64,000 nt of DNA, from contig CAVUHX010000042.1 in the NCBI GenBank assembly GCA_963741405.1, positions 277,426-341,425 of the forward strand, written 5' to 3'. The translations under genes and the position numbers were made by a program. Origin of the DNA: Roseiarcus sp963741405. GTDB taxonomy: Bacteria > Pseudomonadota > Alphaproteobacteria > Rhizobiales > Beijerinckiaceae. The notes under the pieces were generated by a model. That model was given only the letters and a program-made list of their open reading frames with translations, was not told the origin of the DNA and did no database searches. Below are positions 1 through 9,701 of this stretch, one piece after another; within the stretch, counting starts at the first letter, position 1; each line of letters begins with the position of its first letter.

Positions 1-652
1 GGACGTGCACGATGCGATGCACGAACACGCCGGGGGTCATGATTTGGTCGGGGTCGAGCTCGCCGGGCTGAACCAGGTGCTCGACCTCGGCGATGGTGAT
101 CTTGCCTGCCGTGGCCATGTTCGGATTGAAGTTCCGCGCCGTCTTCCTGTAGACGAGGTTGCCTTCCGTATCGCCCTTCCAGGCATGGACGAGCGAGACG
201 TCGGCGACGAGCCCGAACTCCATGAGATAGGCTTCGTTGTTGAAGTCGCGGATCTCCTTGCCTTCGGCGACGATGGTGCCGACGCCCGTCTTGGTGAAGA
301 AGGCCGGGATGCCGGCGCCGCCGGCGCGGATGCGCTCGGCGAGCGTGCCCTGCGGGTTGAACTCCAGCTCGAGCTGGCCCGAAAGGTATAGCTTGGCGAA
401 GATCTTGTTCTCGCCGACATAGCTCGAGATCATCTTCTTGATCTGGCCTGCCTCGAGCAGGATGCCGAGCCCCACCCCGTCGACGCCGGCGTTGTTGGAC
501 ACGACGGTCAGATCCTTCACGCCCGTCTTGCCCAAGGCCTCGATCAGCAACTCCGGTATGCCGCAGAGCCCGAATCCGCCCGCCATGATCGTCATGCCAT
601 CCCTGACGCAGCCGGCAAGCGCATCTTCCGCAGTGGCATGGACTTTCTTCAT
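1..652 (-). CDS. 3-oxoacid CoA-transferase subunit A (3' end beyond window)
   Basis: Reading the minus strand from an ATG at 652 gives an open frame of about 217 codons that leaves the window without a stop. The start (MKKVHATAEDAL), the glycine-rich segment MAGGFGLCGIPE and the stretch NNAGVDGVGLGVLL are typical of the alpha subunit of succinyl-CoA:3-ketoacid CoA-transferase and related class I CoA-transferases. These move CoA from succinyl-CoA to acetoacetate or another 3-oxoacid in the cytoplasm, acting with a beta subunit that carries the catalytic glutamate. That subunit would be expected just beyond the left edge. The acyl substrate (acetoacetate or 3-oxoadipate) cannot be decided from this fragment. 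Confidence in the family is high. Confidence 0.88.
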   Translation of the reverse strand, partial: MKKVHATAEDALAGCVRDGMTIMAGGFGLCGIPELLIEALGKTGVKDLTVVSNNAGVDGVGLGILLEAGQIKKMISSYVGENKIFAKLYLSGQLELEFNPQGTLAERIRAGGAGIPAFFTKTGVGTIVAEGKEIRDFNNEAYLMEFGLVADVSLVHAWKGDTEGNLVYRKTARNFNPNMATAGKITIAEVEHLVQPGELDPDQIMTPGVFVHRIVHV

Positions 653-817
653 CGACGGTCTTCCCTTATAGCGCAGCCTAACTAGCCCCCGCGCAGGCGG
701 CCGGCAAGCCCGGACTCAAGCACTCGGCGTCGGAAGGAGTGCGATATCTCTTGTATGGCGGCCGGCTACCTCCTTCAGAGGCTTTTTCTTTGCCGATTTC
801 CGCAGACCGCGTCTTCT

Positions 818-3800
818 TCATGCGCGGCCGTGACGGCCCGCCGCGGCCCGGCGTTTGGAATTCCCCAGTTCGTCCAGGAGCTGCGCCGCCGTCATGAGGT
901 CTTTCGTGTCGTGGCCCTCAGTAAACCAATCACGCACCGGCTCGAGCAGCGCGACGGCTTCCCGCCCGCGGTTCTGCCTCGCCCACACCCGGGCGAGCGT
1001 TGTCGCGGTTCGAAGCTCCCAGGATTTGGCTTGCTGCGCGCGCGCAAAGTCGAGCGACTTGCGCAATTCCGTCTCGGCCCCCTCGTGATCGCCGAGGAGG
1101 CTCATCAGCCATCCCTTCAGACGCAGGACCTCGGCGTAGTGCGACCGTTCCTCACCCGCCTCCATGCGCGTCACGCTGTTGCTCACAAGCGCCCGCGCGC
1201 GCCCCGGATCGCCGGCCAAAGCGAGACCTTCCGCCTGCAAGGCCCTGAGATACGAGATCCAGATCCGATGACCCGTCGCATGAAGATGCGCGACGCCCCG
1301 CTCCAGCTGTACAGCGCCGTCAGCCCACCGGCCTGCGCGTAGCCAAGCAATTCCGCGGCTGATCTCCACCATGATTTCGCCGAGCAGCGGAATGCCGTGC
1401 TCGCGCCCGAGTCGCTCTGCCTCCTCGGTTCGACGCATGAGCGCATCCGAATCACTGAGGAAATCGAAAATCTGTGCCCCGAGCGTCAGAGCGAAGGCGA
1501 GATCGAACGGGTGTCCGTCGCGTCTCGCGTTCGCCTCGGTCGCCCTGTTCGCCGCAAGCGCCTGATCGGGATATCCCATTATCCAAAGGTACTGCGAGCG
1601 GTAGATCCCCTCGCCGGTGAAGGGGTCCCAATTGGTCGCATGCACCAGGCTGTGGTGTTTGTCGTAGTCGTACAGCTTGCGGACTTCATCGCCAGCCCGT
1701 TGCGCCGCAGAGAAATCACCGAGCCAGTAATAGGCGGCCGATATGCCGCGCTGGCCGGTGATGACGAGCCCTTCGTCGCCGAGTTCGCCGCCCGCCTTCA
1801 CCAGCTTCTCCGCCCAACCCAGTGATTCCCCGAGCTGGTCGATACAGAAATAATGCGTCGACAGCGTGTTGAGGATGGGCAGGAAGGAATCGTTCCGGCC
1901 GAGCGCCTGCGCAAGTTCCCAGGCGGGTTCAAGCGTGGTGCTGACGTCGCTGTGCGCCCAGCCCCTATGGGCCATCAAGGCCGGCCCCAGCGTCGTTCTG
2001 AAGGATAGCTCAAGGAGATCCCTGGATTTTGTCGGTGGCGCTTTCATCACCGCCGACATCCCCGTTCTGAGATGCGAGATAGCTTCAGGAAGGGCGAATC
2101 GCTGAACCGCGACCGCTCCGGCAGCCAGCCACAAAGGCGCCGCGGCCCCGTCCTGGCCGGCGGCCGTATAGTGGTAGGCCAGCAATTCAGGCGAATTGTC
2201 GCGGGTTTCGGGCCAGCGATCTTCCAGCAGGCGCGCAATATCGGCGTGCAACTGTCTGCGCCGGCTCTTGAGGAGCGAATCGTAAGCGGCGTCCTGAACG
2301 AGGGCGTGGGAGAACGCGAAGACCGCATTCGGAATCTTGCCGTAGCAGGAGGCCAACCCAGATGCCGCCAGAAGCCGAAGGCCGGTTTCCAACGCCTCCA
2401 CCTTCATCAGTTCGAGACCGGCGATGAGTTCGTAGCTGAATTCACGACCAATGACAGCGCCGACCTGAGCGATCTCCTTGGTTGCCGGGACCCGGTCCAG
2501 ACGCGCCATCAGCGAGTTGCGCAGCGTTTCTGGCAAGGCGATCTCAGCTGATCCGCCGGAGAAGGCGTAGCGGTCGCCGTCGAGAACAAGTTCGCCCAAT
2601 TCCAGAATTCCCTTGGTCAGCTCCTCGAGAAACAGCGGGACGCCGTCCGCTCTCGCGACAATCTGAGCCTCGAGCCCCGGCGGAAGCGGCTTTCCGCCGG
2701 CAAGCCTCGAAACGATCACGTGGCTTTCCTCGGGCGTGAGTTTGGTGAGATCGATCGCGGATGCCCTCGGGCGCCCTCTCCATGGCGGTCGAAACTCGGG
2801 CCGCGCCGTTACGACGAGGAGCGCCGGAATGTCTTCGAGACCCTCCACCACACGGCGAAGAAAATCGACCGTGGTGGGATCAGCCCAGTGGGCGTCCTCC
2901 ACCAGAAACAGGATCGGCCCGGCGCGGCATTCCGCCCGCACGAGGTCGATCAACGCCCGCATCGTATCCTCCTTGGCGGCTTTGGGCGAATGCGTGATCG
3001 CCCCGTAGCGCTCCTCGTAGGGCACCCCGAGCATCGCCGCGATAGGGCGCAAGCCCTCCCTCGGCGTTCCGAGCGGCTCGGCGAAGAACCGTTCGAGCTT
3101 GTCGAGGCGCGATGCCGGAATGTCGTCACGCGCCAGTCCGGCCGCCCGCTCAATCGAAGCGCGGACAGGGTAGAAGGCGCTGTTCACGAAGAACGGGGAG
3201 CACTGGAAGAGCAAGGTCCGCACAGTGCGGATCTCGTTGTTCTCCCGAAGAGTGTTGACGATTCGGCTCTTGCCGATTCCGGCTTCGCCCTGAAGGACGA
3301 TGACACGACCGGAGCCGGTTTCCCTGGTCCTGTGCCATGCGCCGAGAATCGCCCCGATTTCCTCCTGACGTCCGACCAACATGGTCAAGCCGCGTTGCGT
3401 CGCCGCCGCGAAACGACTCTCGGCTTCGCTGACCCCGACTACGCGATAGACCTGGGGCAGGCCGCTGACGCCCTTCAACTCCTTCACTCCGAGGTCCTGA
3501 TAGACGAACTCGCCGCCGGCCAGCCGCCGCGTTCGCTCTCCGATGATCAGCGACCCGGGCTCCGCGACCGTCTGCAGCCGCGACGCGAGATTCATCGTGT
3601 CTCCGACCGCGTTACGCTCGCCGCTCGAGACCACCACGATGCCGGTCGCGATACCTATGCGAACCTGCAGTCGCAGCGAAACTGGCAGCTGAAGCGAAGC
3701 GATGGCCTCGAGGATGTCGAGCCCCGCCCAAATCGCCCGCGCCGCCTCGCCCTCATGGGCCAAGGGAAATCCAAAGAAGGCGACAACACCGTCCCCGAGG

Positions 3801-4186
3801 CAGGTGAAGACGTATCCCTCGTATCGAACGATGCAATTGGCGCACGCTTCCTCGTACGCCCGAATGACGAGTTGCAGCGTTTCCGGTTCGAGGCTCTGGG
3901 ATAAAGCGGTAAACCCGACCATGTCGCAAAACAGCACCGTCAGTTGCCTCCGTTCCCCGACCGGAGAAGGGGCGAACAGAGCGGACGAGCCCGGTGTCTC
4001 CCGAGTTTTCTCCTCACGCAGGAGATTCAGAATCCGCTTGCGCGGCCCAAACGGAAGTCCGATTTCCTTGAGATCGTCGTCCGTCAGCATCCGAAGTGTT
4101 TCGAAGTCAACCTCGTTGTCCTCGAAGATCGGCCGAAATCGCTCCAGATCATTGTTTTTCAGCCATTCCAGGAGAGTAGACTGCAT
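818..4186 (-). CDS. SAM-domain / class III nucleotidyl cyclase / AAA ATPase / TPR signalling protein
   Basis: About 1,122 residues from the ATG at 4186, chosen because the SAM-like domain begins exactly there (MQSTLLEWLKNNDLERF); a TTG at 4261 would only add 25 unconserved residues. Order of parts: SAM-like domain (residues 1-60), class III cyclase catalytic domain (about 80-250; LFCDMVGFTAL and CLGDGVVAFFG carry the metal aspartates, NAVGDTMNLASRL the transition-state region), an AAA/STAND-type ATPase (Walker A GEAGIGKS, Walker B ILFLVEDAHWAD) and a long C-terminal helical TPR-like region. Proteins of this plan are common in Hyphomicrobiales and are thought to make cAMP or act as NTP-driven regulators; the ligand here is unknown. 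No membrane segment is seen. The gene stands alone. Confidence 0.85.
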   Translation of the reverse strand: MQSTLLEWLKNNDLERFRPIFEDNEVDFETLRMLTDDDLKEIGLPFGPRKRILNLLREEKTRETPGSSALFAPSPVGERRQLTVLFCDMVGFTALSQSLEPETLQLVIRAYEEACANCIVRYEGYVFTCLGDGVVAFFGFPLAHEGEAARAIWAGLDILEAIASLQLPVSLRLQVRIGIATGIVVVSSGERNAVGDTMNLASRLQTVAEPGSLIIGERTRRLAGGEFVYQDLGVKELKGVSGLPQVYRVVGVSEAESRFAAATQRGLTMLVGRQEEIGAILGAWHRTRETGSGRVIVLQGEAGIGKSRIVNTLRENNEIRTVRTLLFQCSPFFVNSAFYPVRASIERAAGLARDDIPASRLDKLERFFAEPLGTPREGLRPIAAMLGVPYEERYGAITHSPKAAKEDTMRALIDLVRAECRAGPILFLVEDAHWADPTTVDFLRRVVEGLEDIPALLVVTARPEFRPPWRGRPRASAIDLTKLTPEESHVIVSRLAGGKPLPPGLEAQIVARADGVPLFLEELTKGILELGELVLDGDRYAFSGGSAEIALPETLRNSLMARLDRVPATKEIAQVGAVIGREFSYELIAGLELMKVEALETGLRLLAASGLASCYGKIPNAVFAFSHALVQDAAYDSLLKSRRRQLHADIARLLEDRWPETRDNSPELLAYHYTAAGQDGAAAPLWLAAGAVAVQRFALPEAISHLRTGMSAVMKAPPTKSRDLLELSFRTTLGPALMAHRGWAHSDVSTTLEPAWELAQALGRNDSFLPILNTLSTHYFCIDQLGESLGWAEKLVKAGGELGDEGLVITGQRGISAAYYWLGDFSAAQRAGDEVRKLYDYDKHHSLVHATNWDPFTGEGIYRSQYLWIMGYPDQALAANRATEANARRDGHPFDLAFALTLGAQIFDFLSDSDALMRRTEEAERLGREHGIPLLGEIMVEISRGIAWLRAGRWADGAVQLERGVAHLHATGHRIWISYLRALQAEGLALAGDPGRARALVSNSVTRMEAGEERSHYAEVLRLKGWLMSLLGDHEGAETELRKSLDFARAQQAKSWELRTATTLARVWARQNRGREAVALLEPVRDWFTEGHDTKDLMTAAQLLDELGNSKRRAAAGRHGRA

Positions 4187-4404
4187 TTTCAGTCGCCGTA
4201 CCAATTGCCTTATCATTGGCGGAATACGCGCCGGCCGGCAGGCAATCCAAGGGTCTATCAATCAGTCTGGCGGCGAGACCTGCAAAGGGACATGCCGAAT
4301 TCCGCCCTGTCAAGGGATTGTGGCTTGCTTCGACAGTCCGCCGAGAGCTTGTCGAATCCGGGGGCGGGCGCCGCACAGTGACGGAGGTCCATGGCGACGC
4401 TTTC

Positions 4405-4665
4405 GATCCCGGGGTTTCGAAAATCCGCTTCTCATCCAGTTTCTGAACAGGCCGACGTAACTGGCTTCGAGTCCCAACTCGCGGCAACCTCTCCCGCCGC
4501 TCGCGGGGCCTGTTCCGGCCCGGGACAGAGAGAAATTCTGCCTGTTATTTTTACACTCGGCTCAAGTCAAAATGTTCGCTTTTCCTTCACAGGAGCTGGC
4601 CGAAGAGCGCATGGCGGGCGAACTCCCCTGACCGGGAAGCGAGTCGGCCGATCGAAAAACCGCGC
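4405..4665. repeat. Dispersed intergenic repeat, copy A
   Basis: The 450-base gap between the cyclase gene and holC contains no convincing gene. It holds a diverged copy of the sequence at 50590-50915. Shared landmarks in the same order are TCATCCAGTTT, AACAGGC, GGTTTCGAG/GCTTCGAG, GCGGCAACC, GGCCTGTTCCGG, GGACAG, a short T/C-rich stretch, GGCCGAAG(A/T)GCGC, GCGAACTCCCCTGACC (GCGAACCCCCGTGATC in copy B) and GGGA(A)GCG..GTCGGCC. Short paired CTG-(A/T)CC and GG-AG segments give it weak dyad character. It looks like a non-coding interspersed repeat or decayed miniature element. Confidence 0.6.
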
Positions 4666-4714
4666 CGCGCGGGTCCAATTGGCGCGTCTCGATAATCAGC
4701 TGCGTCCCGCGCGG

Positions 4715-5167
4715 TCAGCGCGACCTCTCCCATCCGCCATTGTCAGCCTCGCGCCAATAGCTGATCGATCGGCCGTCGTCCCTGAGGCGCTTCCACTCGC
4801 GTCGCGCCTCGGCGATTGCCTCCTCGTCGCGCCCATCGAAAAGGCGCACGACATGTTCGAAGACCTCGTCTCGCGCATCCGTCTCGGCCCCGGCGAGCAG
4901 GACCAGCATGGTCGCCGCATTGGGATTCTCAGCATTGAGGGTCAGGAAAATAGGTTGGGACGTCGGGTCTCCATCTCCGATGGCGCCGTGCGGAAGAAAA
5001 CTCGCGTCGTCGTAAGTCCATAGGCGATCGTTCAGCGCCGCGAGCATCTCCCGGGACGAGGCGCGCACGACGATACGCCGTCCCTCGGCATAGGCGCGTT
5101 CGAGAAGCGCTGGAAGCGCCTGATCGACGCGCTGGCGCTCGAGGTGATGGAAGCGGATTTCCCCCAC
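4715..5167 (-). CDS. holC: DNA polymerase III subunit chi
   Basis: 150 residues from a GTG at 5167, where similarity to HolC begins (GEIRFHHLERQRVDQALPALL); an upstream extension to 5209 would overlap the preceding gene. The family core is visible: the region around RRIVVRASSREMLAALNDRLWTYD, the PHG motif followed by a Q-P-I-F-L-T strand (FLPHGAIGDGDPTSQPIFLT), and the helix DARDEVFEHVVRLFDG. Chi joins psi and the clamp loader and contacts single-stranded DNA-binding protein during replication. The gene is last in a minus-strand set pepA - secreted hypothetical - holC; pepA-holC adjacency is widely conserved in proteobacteria and supports the call. Confidence 0.9.
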   Translation of the reverse strand: MGEIRFHHLERQRVDQALPALLERAYAEGRRIVVRASSREMLAALNDRLWTYDDASFLPHGAIGDGDPTSQPIFLTLNAENPNAATMLVLLAGAETDARDEVFEHVVRLFDGRDEEAIAEARREWKRLRDDGRSISYWREADNGGWERSR

Positions 5168-5180
5168 AGCCGACGCGCGC

Positions 5181-5717
5181 CTATTGGGCCGCGGGGCCGA
5201 CGATGACAAAGGTTTGGTCCGAATCGGTGGCCATCAGGCCGAGGCTGACGCCGCCGGGCTCATGCTCCTCGGTCTTTCCGGCGATATAGACGTCGCCGCG
5301 CTGGCGGGAGGCGTCGAGGTATTCGCGCGCATCGGATGTCATGCCCTTGATAACTCCACGACTCTTCCCGGCGTCCCAGCCAAGCGCGGACTTGAGCGCC
5401 GCGGTCTGGAAGCGCTCGAAATTCGTGGTTGTTCGTGCGTTTGCCGGCTCGCTGATCCGCGCCTCAAAGCGCAGGAACGTGTCGCCTCGGCAGCTGAGCG
5501 TCGCATCGACGTCGACTTTGGTCGTAACGTCGAATGCGTTGGCGTCCGAGCGGGCCCTCGACACGACGATCGCACGGGAGAATTCAACCCCGAGATCGCT
5601 TGCGGCTGCACGAAGTGCGGCAGAAAACGCGTCACACCCGGCAAGCGCCCAAGCTGGCCGGCCGCTCGCGCTCCACGCCGCGAGCGCGAGCGCCAACACC
5701 GTGGATCCCAGCCGCAT
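5181..5717 (-). CDS. Secreted hypothetical protein between pepA and holC
   Basis: 178 residues from ATG 5717. The first 25 residues form a signal peptide (short basic start, hydrophobic stretch STVLALALAAWSA, likely cleavage after AWA). I recognise no named family. The mature part has two cysteines (GCDAFSA and TLSCRGD), which could form a disulfide in the periplasm, and otherwise looks like a small alpha/beta protein. The gene starts 34 bases after the pepA stop and ends 13 bases before the holC start, so it is probably co-transcribed with both. Function unknown. Confidence 0.7.
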   Translation of the reverse strand: MRLGSTVLALALAAWSASGRPAWALAGCDAFSAALRAAASDLGVEFSRAIVVSRARSDANAFDVTTKVDVDATLSCRGDTFLRFEARISEPANARTTTNFERFQTAALKSALGWDAGKSRGVIKGMTSDAREYLDASRQRGDVYIAGKTEEHEPGGVSLGLMATDSDQTFVIVGPAAQ

Positions 5718-5751
5718 CCCAATCTCCCCGCCCTAACTCTCAAAAGCGTAT

Positions 5752-7251
5752 CTAGTCCTCGTAGGAATCGGCAATGAGACGGTTCAAGAGCCGAACGCCC
5801 CAACCCGAGCCCCACGACGGATTGATGTCCGACGATGGCGATCCCATGGCGACGCCGGCGACGTCGATATGCGCCCAGGGCGTATCCTTAACGAAACGCT
5901 GCAGGAACTGCGCGGCGGTAATCGAGCCGCCGTGTCGTCCGCCTGTGTTCTTCATGTCGGCGAACTTGGAGTCGATCAATTTGTCATACGCCTGCGCAAG
6001 GGGCATGCGCCACGACTTCTCGCCGGTCGCCTCGCCCGCGGTGACGATCCGCTGAGCCAACTCGTCGTTGTTGGAAAAGAGGCCGGCGTACTCCTGGCCG
6101 AGCGCCACCATGATCGCGCCGGTGAGAGTAGCGAGATCGATCATCGCCTGCGGCGCAAATGTCTGCTGAGCGTACCAGAGCGCGTCGGCCAGCACGAGCC
6201 TGCCCTCGGCATCGGTATTGACGATCTCGATCGTCTGGCCGGACATCGAAGTGAGGATGTCGCCCGGCCGGATGGCGTCTCCATCTGGCATGTTCTCGAC
6301 GAGGCCGACAACGCCGACGACATTCGCCTTGGCCCTGCAAGTCGCCAGCGCGTGCATCAAACCGACGACGCAAGCTGCGCCTCCCATATCGCCCTTCATG
6401 TCCTCCATGCCGGCTGAGGGCTTGATCGAGATTCCTCCCGAATCGAAGCAGACGCCCTTGCCGATCACGACGACGGGTTTTGCCCGCTTTGATCGGGCTC
6501 CGTTCCAGCGCAAGGTAACGAGGCGGCTGTCGCGCGCGGAGCCCCGCCCCACTCCGAGCAGCGCATGCATGCCGAGCTTTCCCATCGCCTTCTCATCGAG
6601 GACGTTTGCTTCGATCCCGATTTTCTCGAGCGCTTTGGCGCGATCAGCGAATTCGGCGGGGAAGAGAACGTTCGGCGGCTCGTTGACAAGGTTGCGGGCG
6701 ATTTCGACGCCCTCCGCAACGGCAAAACGTTCCTGCGAGGCAGCCCTTGCCGCTGCCGCGTGGTTCAAGCCGATGGCAAACTCTGGCGGAGCGGCGTTCT
6801 GTTCCTCCGCCTCCTTCTTGCGCGTCTTGTACTTGTCGAATCGATAACCGCGCAGCCTGAGTCCGAGGGCGAAATCGGCCGCCGCCGCAGCATCCCAGCT
6901 TCCCGAGGGCGCCTCGAAGGCGACATCGATCTCTTGTGAGCCGTCGATTTTTCCCAACACGAAACCGCCAAGCATCGTCATGTCGATCGGCGAGTTGTCC
7001 TTGCCAGGCGCGACCCCGACCACCACCAGTCTCGACGCGTCAAGACCAGACGGAACGAGAATGTCGAGGGCCGTCCGTTGAGCGCCCTTGAAATTCGACG
7101 CCTTGGCTGCGGCGCGGATCAGCGGTTCGAGGTCGCCAAAACGCCGGGCCAAAGCAGCAGCCGGCTTCATGTCGGCCCCTACGAACACGATGAGCGCGCC
7201 ACCCTTTGGTGCAGACATAGATCCAAAAGTGATCTTCACGGCTCCGCTCAT
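5752..7251 (-). CDS. pepA: Leucyl aminopeptidase (M17)
   Basis: About 499 residues from ATG 7251 (MSGAVKITFGSM), the usual length for the family; an in-frame start at 7302 would only add unconserved sequence. The C-terminal catalytic domain shows the two-metal centre: VVIGKGVCFDSGG (lysine and aspartate), DMKGDMGGAA, and the M17 signature NTDAEGRLVLADAL, which supplies an aspartate, a glutamate and the bicarbonate-binding arginine. The N-terminal 170 residues match the PepA regulatory domain. It removes N-terminal residues, leucine preferentially, from cytosolic peptides; some PepA proteins also bind DNA. First gene of the pepA-hypothetical-holC set, divergent from lptF across 243 bases. Confidence 0.95.
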   Translation of the reverse strand: MSGAVKITFGSMSAPKGGALIVFVGADMKPAAALARRFGDLEPLIRAAAKASNFKGAQRTALDILVPSGLDASRLVVVGVAPGKDNSPIDMTMLGGFVLGKIDGSQEIDVAFEAPSGSWDAAAAADFALGLRLRGYRFDKYKTRKKEAEEQNAAPPEFAIGLNHAAAARAASQERFAVAEGVEIARNLVNEPPNVLFPAEFADRAKALEKIGIEANVLDEKAMGKLGMHALLGVGRGSARDSRLVTLRWNGARSKRAKPVVVIGKGVCFDSGGISIKPSAGMEDMKGDMGGAACVVGLMHALATCRAKANVVGVVGLVENMPDGDAIRPGDILTSMSGQTIEIVNTDAEGRLVLADALWYAQQTFAPQAMIDLATLTGAIMVALGQEYAGLFSNNDELAQRIVTAGEATGEKSWRMPLAQAYDKLIDSKFADMKNTGGRHGGSITAAQFLQRFVKDTPWAHIDVAGVAMGSPSSDINPSWGSGWGVRLLNRLIADSYED

Positions 7252-7494
7252 GTGACAGGCATTCCATGTCCAAATGAAGAAGCGCCCCGTTCGGAACTGC
7301 ACGGGGGCGTGGGCGCTCGAAATATCTGGGCTTTGCCACAGCCGTCAATAAGATGCCGTGATTCAACTTCAGGAAACTCAGGGTCCGAGGTCGCTCTTGA
7401 GGCGAAGTGGGCCCTGTCTTGATATGCATCAGGGTTGGGAATAGGCGCATGACGAGCGTGGCGCTGTAGGCGCCGAGCCCAGACGGCGCCAACT

Positions 7495-8625
7495 ATGCGT
7501 GCGCTAATGACTCGAATTGAACGTTACCTTCTGAGAACCGCGTCGACAGCCTTCTTGACTGGCCTCACGGTGCTGACTGGTGTGATTTGGATAACCCAAG
7601 CGCTTCGCCAGATTGATCTGCTGACCAGCAAGGGCCAGACGATCCTCATTTTCCTGATGATGACCGGCTTGGCGTTGCCCTCGCTTGTGGCAGTCATTGC
7701 GCCGGTCGCGCTGTTTGCTGGAATTCTGTATACCCTTAACAAGCTCAACGGAGACAGCGAACTGGTCGTTATGGCGGCTGCAGGCGTGTCGCCTGCGCGA
7801 CTGCTAAGGCCGCTGGCCCTGCTCTCAATTGCTGTGTTTGCGCTCGTCGCGACGGTCTATGTGCAGCTTCTTCCCTGGAGTTTCGGAGCGATTGAGAATC
7901 TGACCACGTTCATCCGCGCCGATTTTATTTCTAATTTTGCGCGGCCCGGCGCGTTTTCCAATCTTGAGATGGGTTTCGTTTTTCACTATCGCGAGCGGAC
8001 GCCCGACGGCGCCTTGCGCGGGGTGTTCATGCAAGATCGCCGTGACCTTGCCCACCCCTCGACCTATATCGCGGAAGCCGGAAAGACCTTCGACAAGGAT
8101 GGGGCCAGCTATCTTCAGCTGTCGAAAGGGGTTCTGCTCCGCCCACAATCGGCGGGGGACACCGCGATGGTGACTTTCGACGATTATACAATTGACCTGT
8201 CCCAATTCGCCCACGCCGTCAGCGCGGTCAAGCGACCGCGCCAGCGGACCACGGCGGAACTGATGGCGCCCGATTCTAAGGACCAAGCCGATCCGGCCCT
8301 GTCGGGTCATATACGTAGCGAACTTCTCGATCGCCTCGCGAGCCCGCTCTACGCTTTGGTCGCTGGATTGATCGCCTTCGCTTCGCTCGGAGAAGCGCGC
8401 ACCACGCGGCAAGGCCGCGGGTTGGCTATCGCGGGAGCCATACTTGCTTTTGTCGTTGTCCGCATGCTTGGCATTGCTGCAACGACGCTGACGGTCGGCG
8501 TCCCATTGGCCGTGTTCTTCGTCTGGGCCATTCCCGTCGGCGCGATCGCCGGCGCGCTCGCAATGATTTTCCGTCGTCAATTGTTTCCAGGCTCATCGCG
8601 AAGCCATTCCTCGGTAAACGCATGA
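7495..8625 (+). CDS. lptF: LPS export ABC transporter permease LptF
   Basis: 376 residues from ATG 7495; a second ATG at 7507 (MTRIERYLLRTA) is an equally good start. The N-terminal helix pair, the LVVMAAAGVSP coupling-helix region and the C-terminal block of three hydrophobic segments (from about residue 280) are typical of LptF/LptG. Between them lies a periplasmic beta-jellyroll domain (about residues 115-270) that hands lipopolysaccharide to the LptC/LptA bridge. LptF and LptG form the inner-membrane channel powered by LptB, which is not in this window. The stop overlaps the lptG start (ATGA), so the two are translationally coupled. Confidence 0.93.
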   Translation: MRALMTRIERYLLRTASTAFLTGLTVLTGVIWITQALRQIDLLTSKGQTILIFLMMTGLALPSLVAVIAPVALFAGILYTLNKLNGDSELVVMAAAGVSPARLLRPLALLSIAVFALVATVYVQLLPWSFGAIENLTTFIRADFISNFARPGAFSNLEMGFVFHYRERTPDGALRGVFMQDRRDLAHPSTYIAEAGKTFDKDGASYLQLSKGVLLRPQSAGDTAMVTFDDYTIDLSQFAHAVSAVKRPRQRTTAELMAPDSKDQADPALSGHIRSELLDRLASPLYALVAGLIAFASLGEARTTRQGRGLAIAGAILAFVVVRMLGIAATTLTVGVPLAVFFVWAIPVGAIAGALAMIFRRQLFPGSSRSHSSVNA

Positions 8626-9701
8626 TCGGACGGACCCTTTCGCTTTACATTGCGTCCAGGTTTACGCGCACTGTGATGGGCGTCTTCTTGTTCGTGTTTT
8701 TCCTAATCTACGCTGTTGACGTCGTGGAGATGCTCCGGCGTTCGGGGGACGCTCCGAAGGCGACCGGATTGCTCATGGCGGCGCTGTCGCTCCTGAGGAC
8801 TCCCGCCGTCGCGGAGCAGGCGCTCCCGTTCGCGGTGTTGTTTGGCTCGATGATCGCCTTCCTCAATCTTTCCCGCAAAATGGAGCTCGTCGTGGCGCGG
8901 GCCGCGGGCGTTTCGGTCTGGCAGATCTTGGCTCCCCCCCTTATCGTGATCCTCCTGATCGGCGCCCTGTCGGTCGCCGCCTATAATCCAGCATCTACAT
9001 GGATGAAAGAAAAGTCGGACCAGATCGAGACCTCGGTGTTCGGCGGTCGCGCAAACCCTTGGGGCGACCTCTGGCTACGGCAAAAGAGCATTGATGGACA
9101 GGCAGTTCTACACGCCAGGGGGAAGGAGGAGGATGGCACGAAGCTGAGCGGCATCGAGGTCTATAATTTCGACGACCAGGGAAATTTCCTTGAGCGCGTG
9201 GACGCCGCCGCGGGTGAGCTGCATGACGGCTATTGGGAGTTACACAACGCTAACGTTGTAACGCCCGGCTTCGAGGCCTTTCCTGCCTCAACCTACCTGC
9301 TCGCAACCTCCCTTAATCGTCGCGATGTCGCGCAAGCCTTCGTTGACCCCGAAACTGTGTCCTTCTGGAGCTTGTCTGGCCTCGCTGACCAAACGTCCCG
9401 AGCGGGATTGGACGCGACGCCTTATCGCCTGAAATACCAGGAGTTATTGGCCCGGCCGTTGATGCTTGCAGCGATGGTTCTGGTCGCCGCATGCTTTTCG
9501 TTAAGATTCTTTCGAATGGGTGGCGTTGAGTATATGGTTTCCGGTGGCGTCACTGCCGGGTTCATGCTTTATGTGGCGACCAAAGTGATCAACGATCTGG
9601 GCGAGGCCGGCTTCGTCAGCGCGCCAGTCGCCGGCTGGTCGCCAGGCGTAGTTGGGTGTCTGTTTGGCGTATACGTTTTGCTGCAGCAAGAGGATGGTTG
9701 A
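8622..9701 (+). CDS. lptG: LPS export ABC transporter permease LptG
   Basis: 359 residues from ATG 8622. It has the LptG arrangement: two N-terminal membrane helices, the segment MIAFLNLSRKMELVVARAAGVSVWQI (third helix and coupling helix), a periplasmic domain from about residue 125 to 265, and C-terminal membrane helices with the SLRFFRMGGVEYM motif. It pairs with LptF to extract lipopolysaccharide from the inner membrane. It overlaps lptF by four bases and its TGA shares one base with the lptD ATG at 9701, so lptF-lptG-lptD is a tight operon. Confidence 0.93.
   Translation: MIGRTLSLYIASRFTRTVMGVFLFVFFLIYAVDVVEMLRRSGDAPKATGLLMAALSLLRTPAVAEQALPFAVLFGSMIAFLNLSRKMELVVARAAGVSVWQILAPPLIVILLIGALSVAAYNPASTWMKEKSDQIETSVFGGRANPWGDLWLRQKSIDGQAVLHARGKEEDGTKLSGIEVYNFDDQGNFLERVDAAAGELHDGYWELHNANVVTPGFEAFPASTYLLATSLNRRDVAQAFVDPETVSFWSLSGLADQTSRAGLDATPYRLKYQELLARPLMLAAMVLVAACFSLRFFRMGGVEYMVSGGVTAGFMLYVATKVINDLGEAGFVSAPVAGWSPGVVGCLFGVYVLLQQEDG

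Noticed and set aside
2720..3904. 394-codon plus-strand frame inside the cyclase gene
   Set aside because: Antisense shadow of the AAA/cyclase gene, without recognisable domains.
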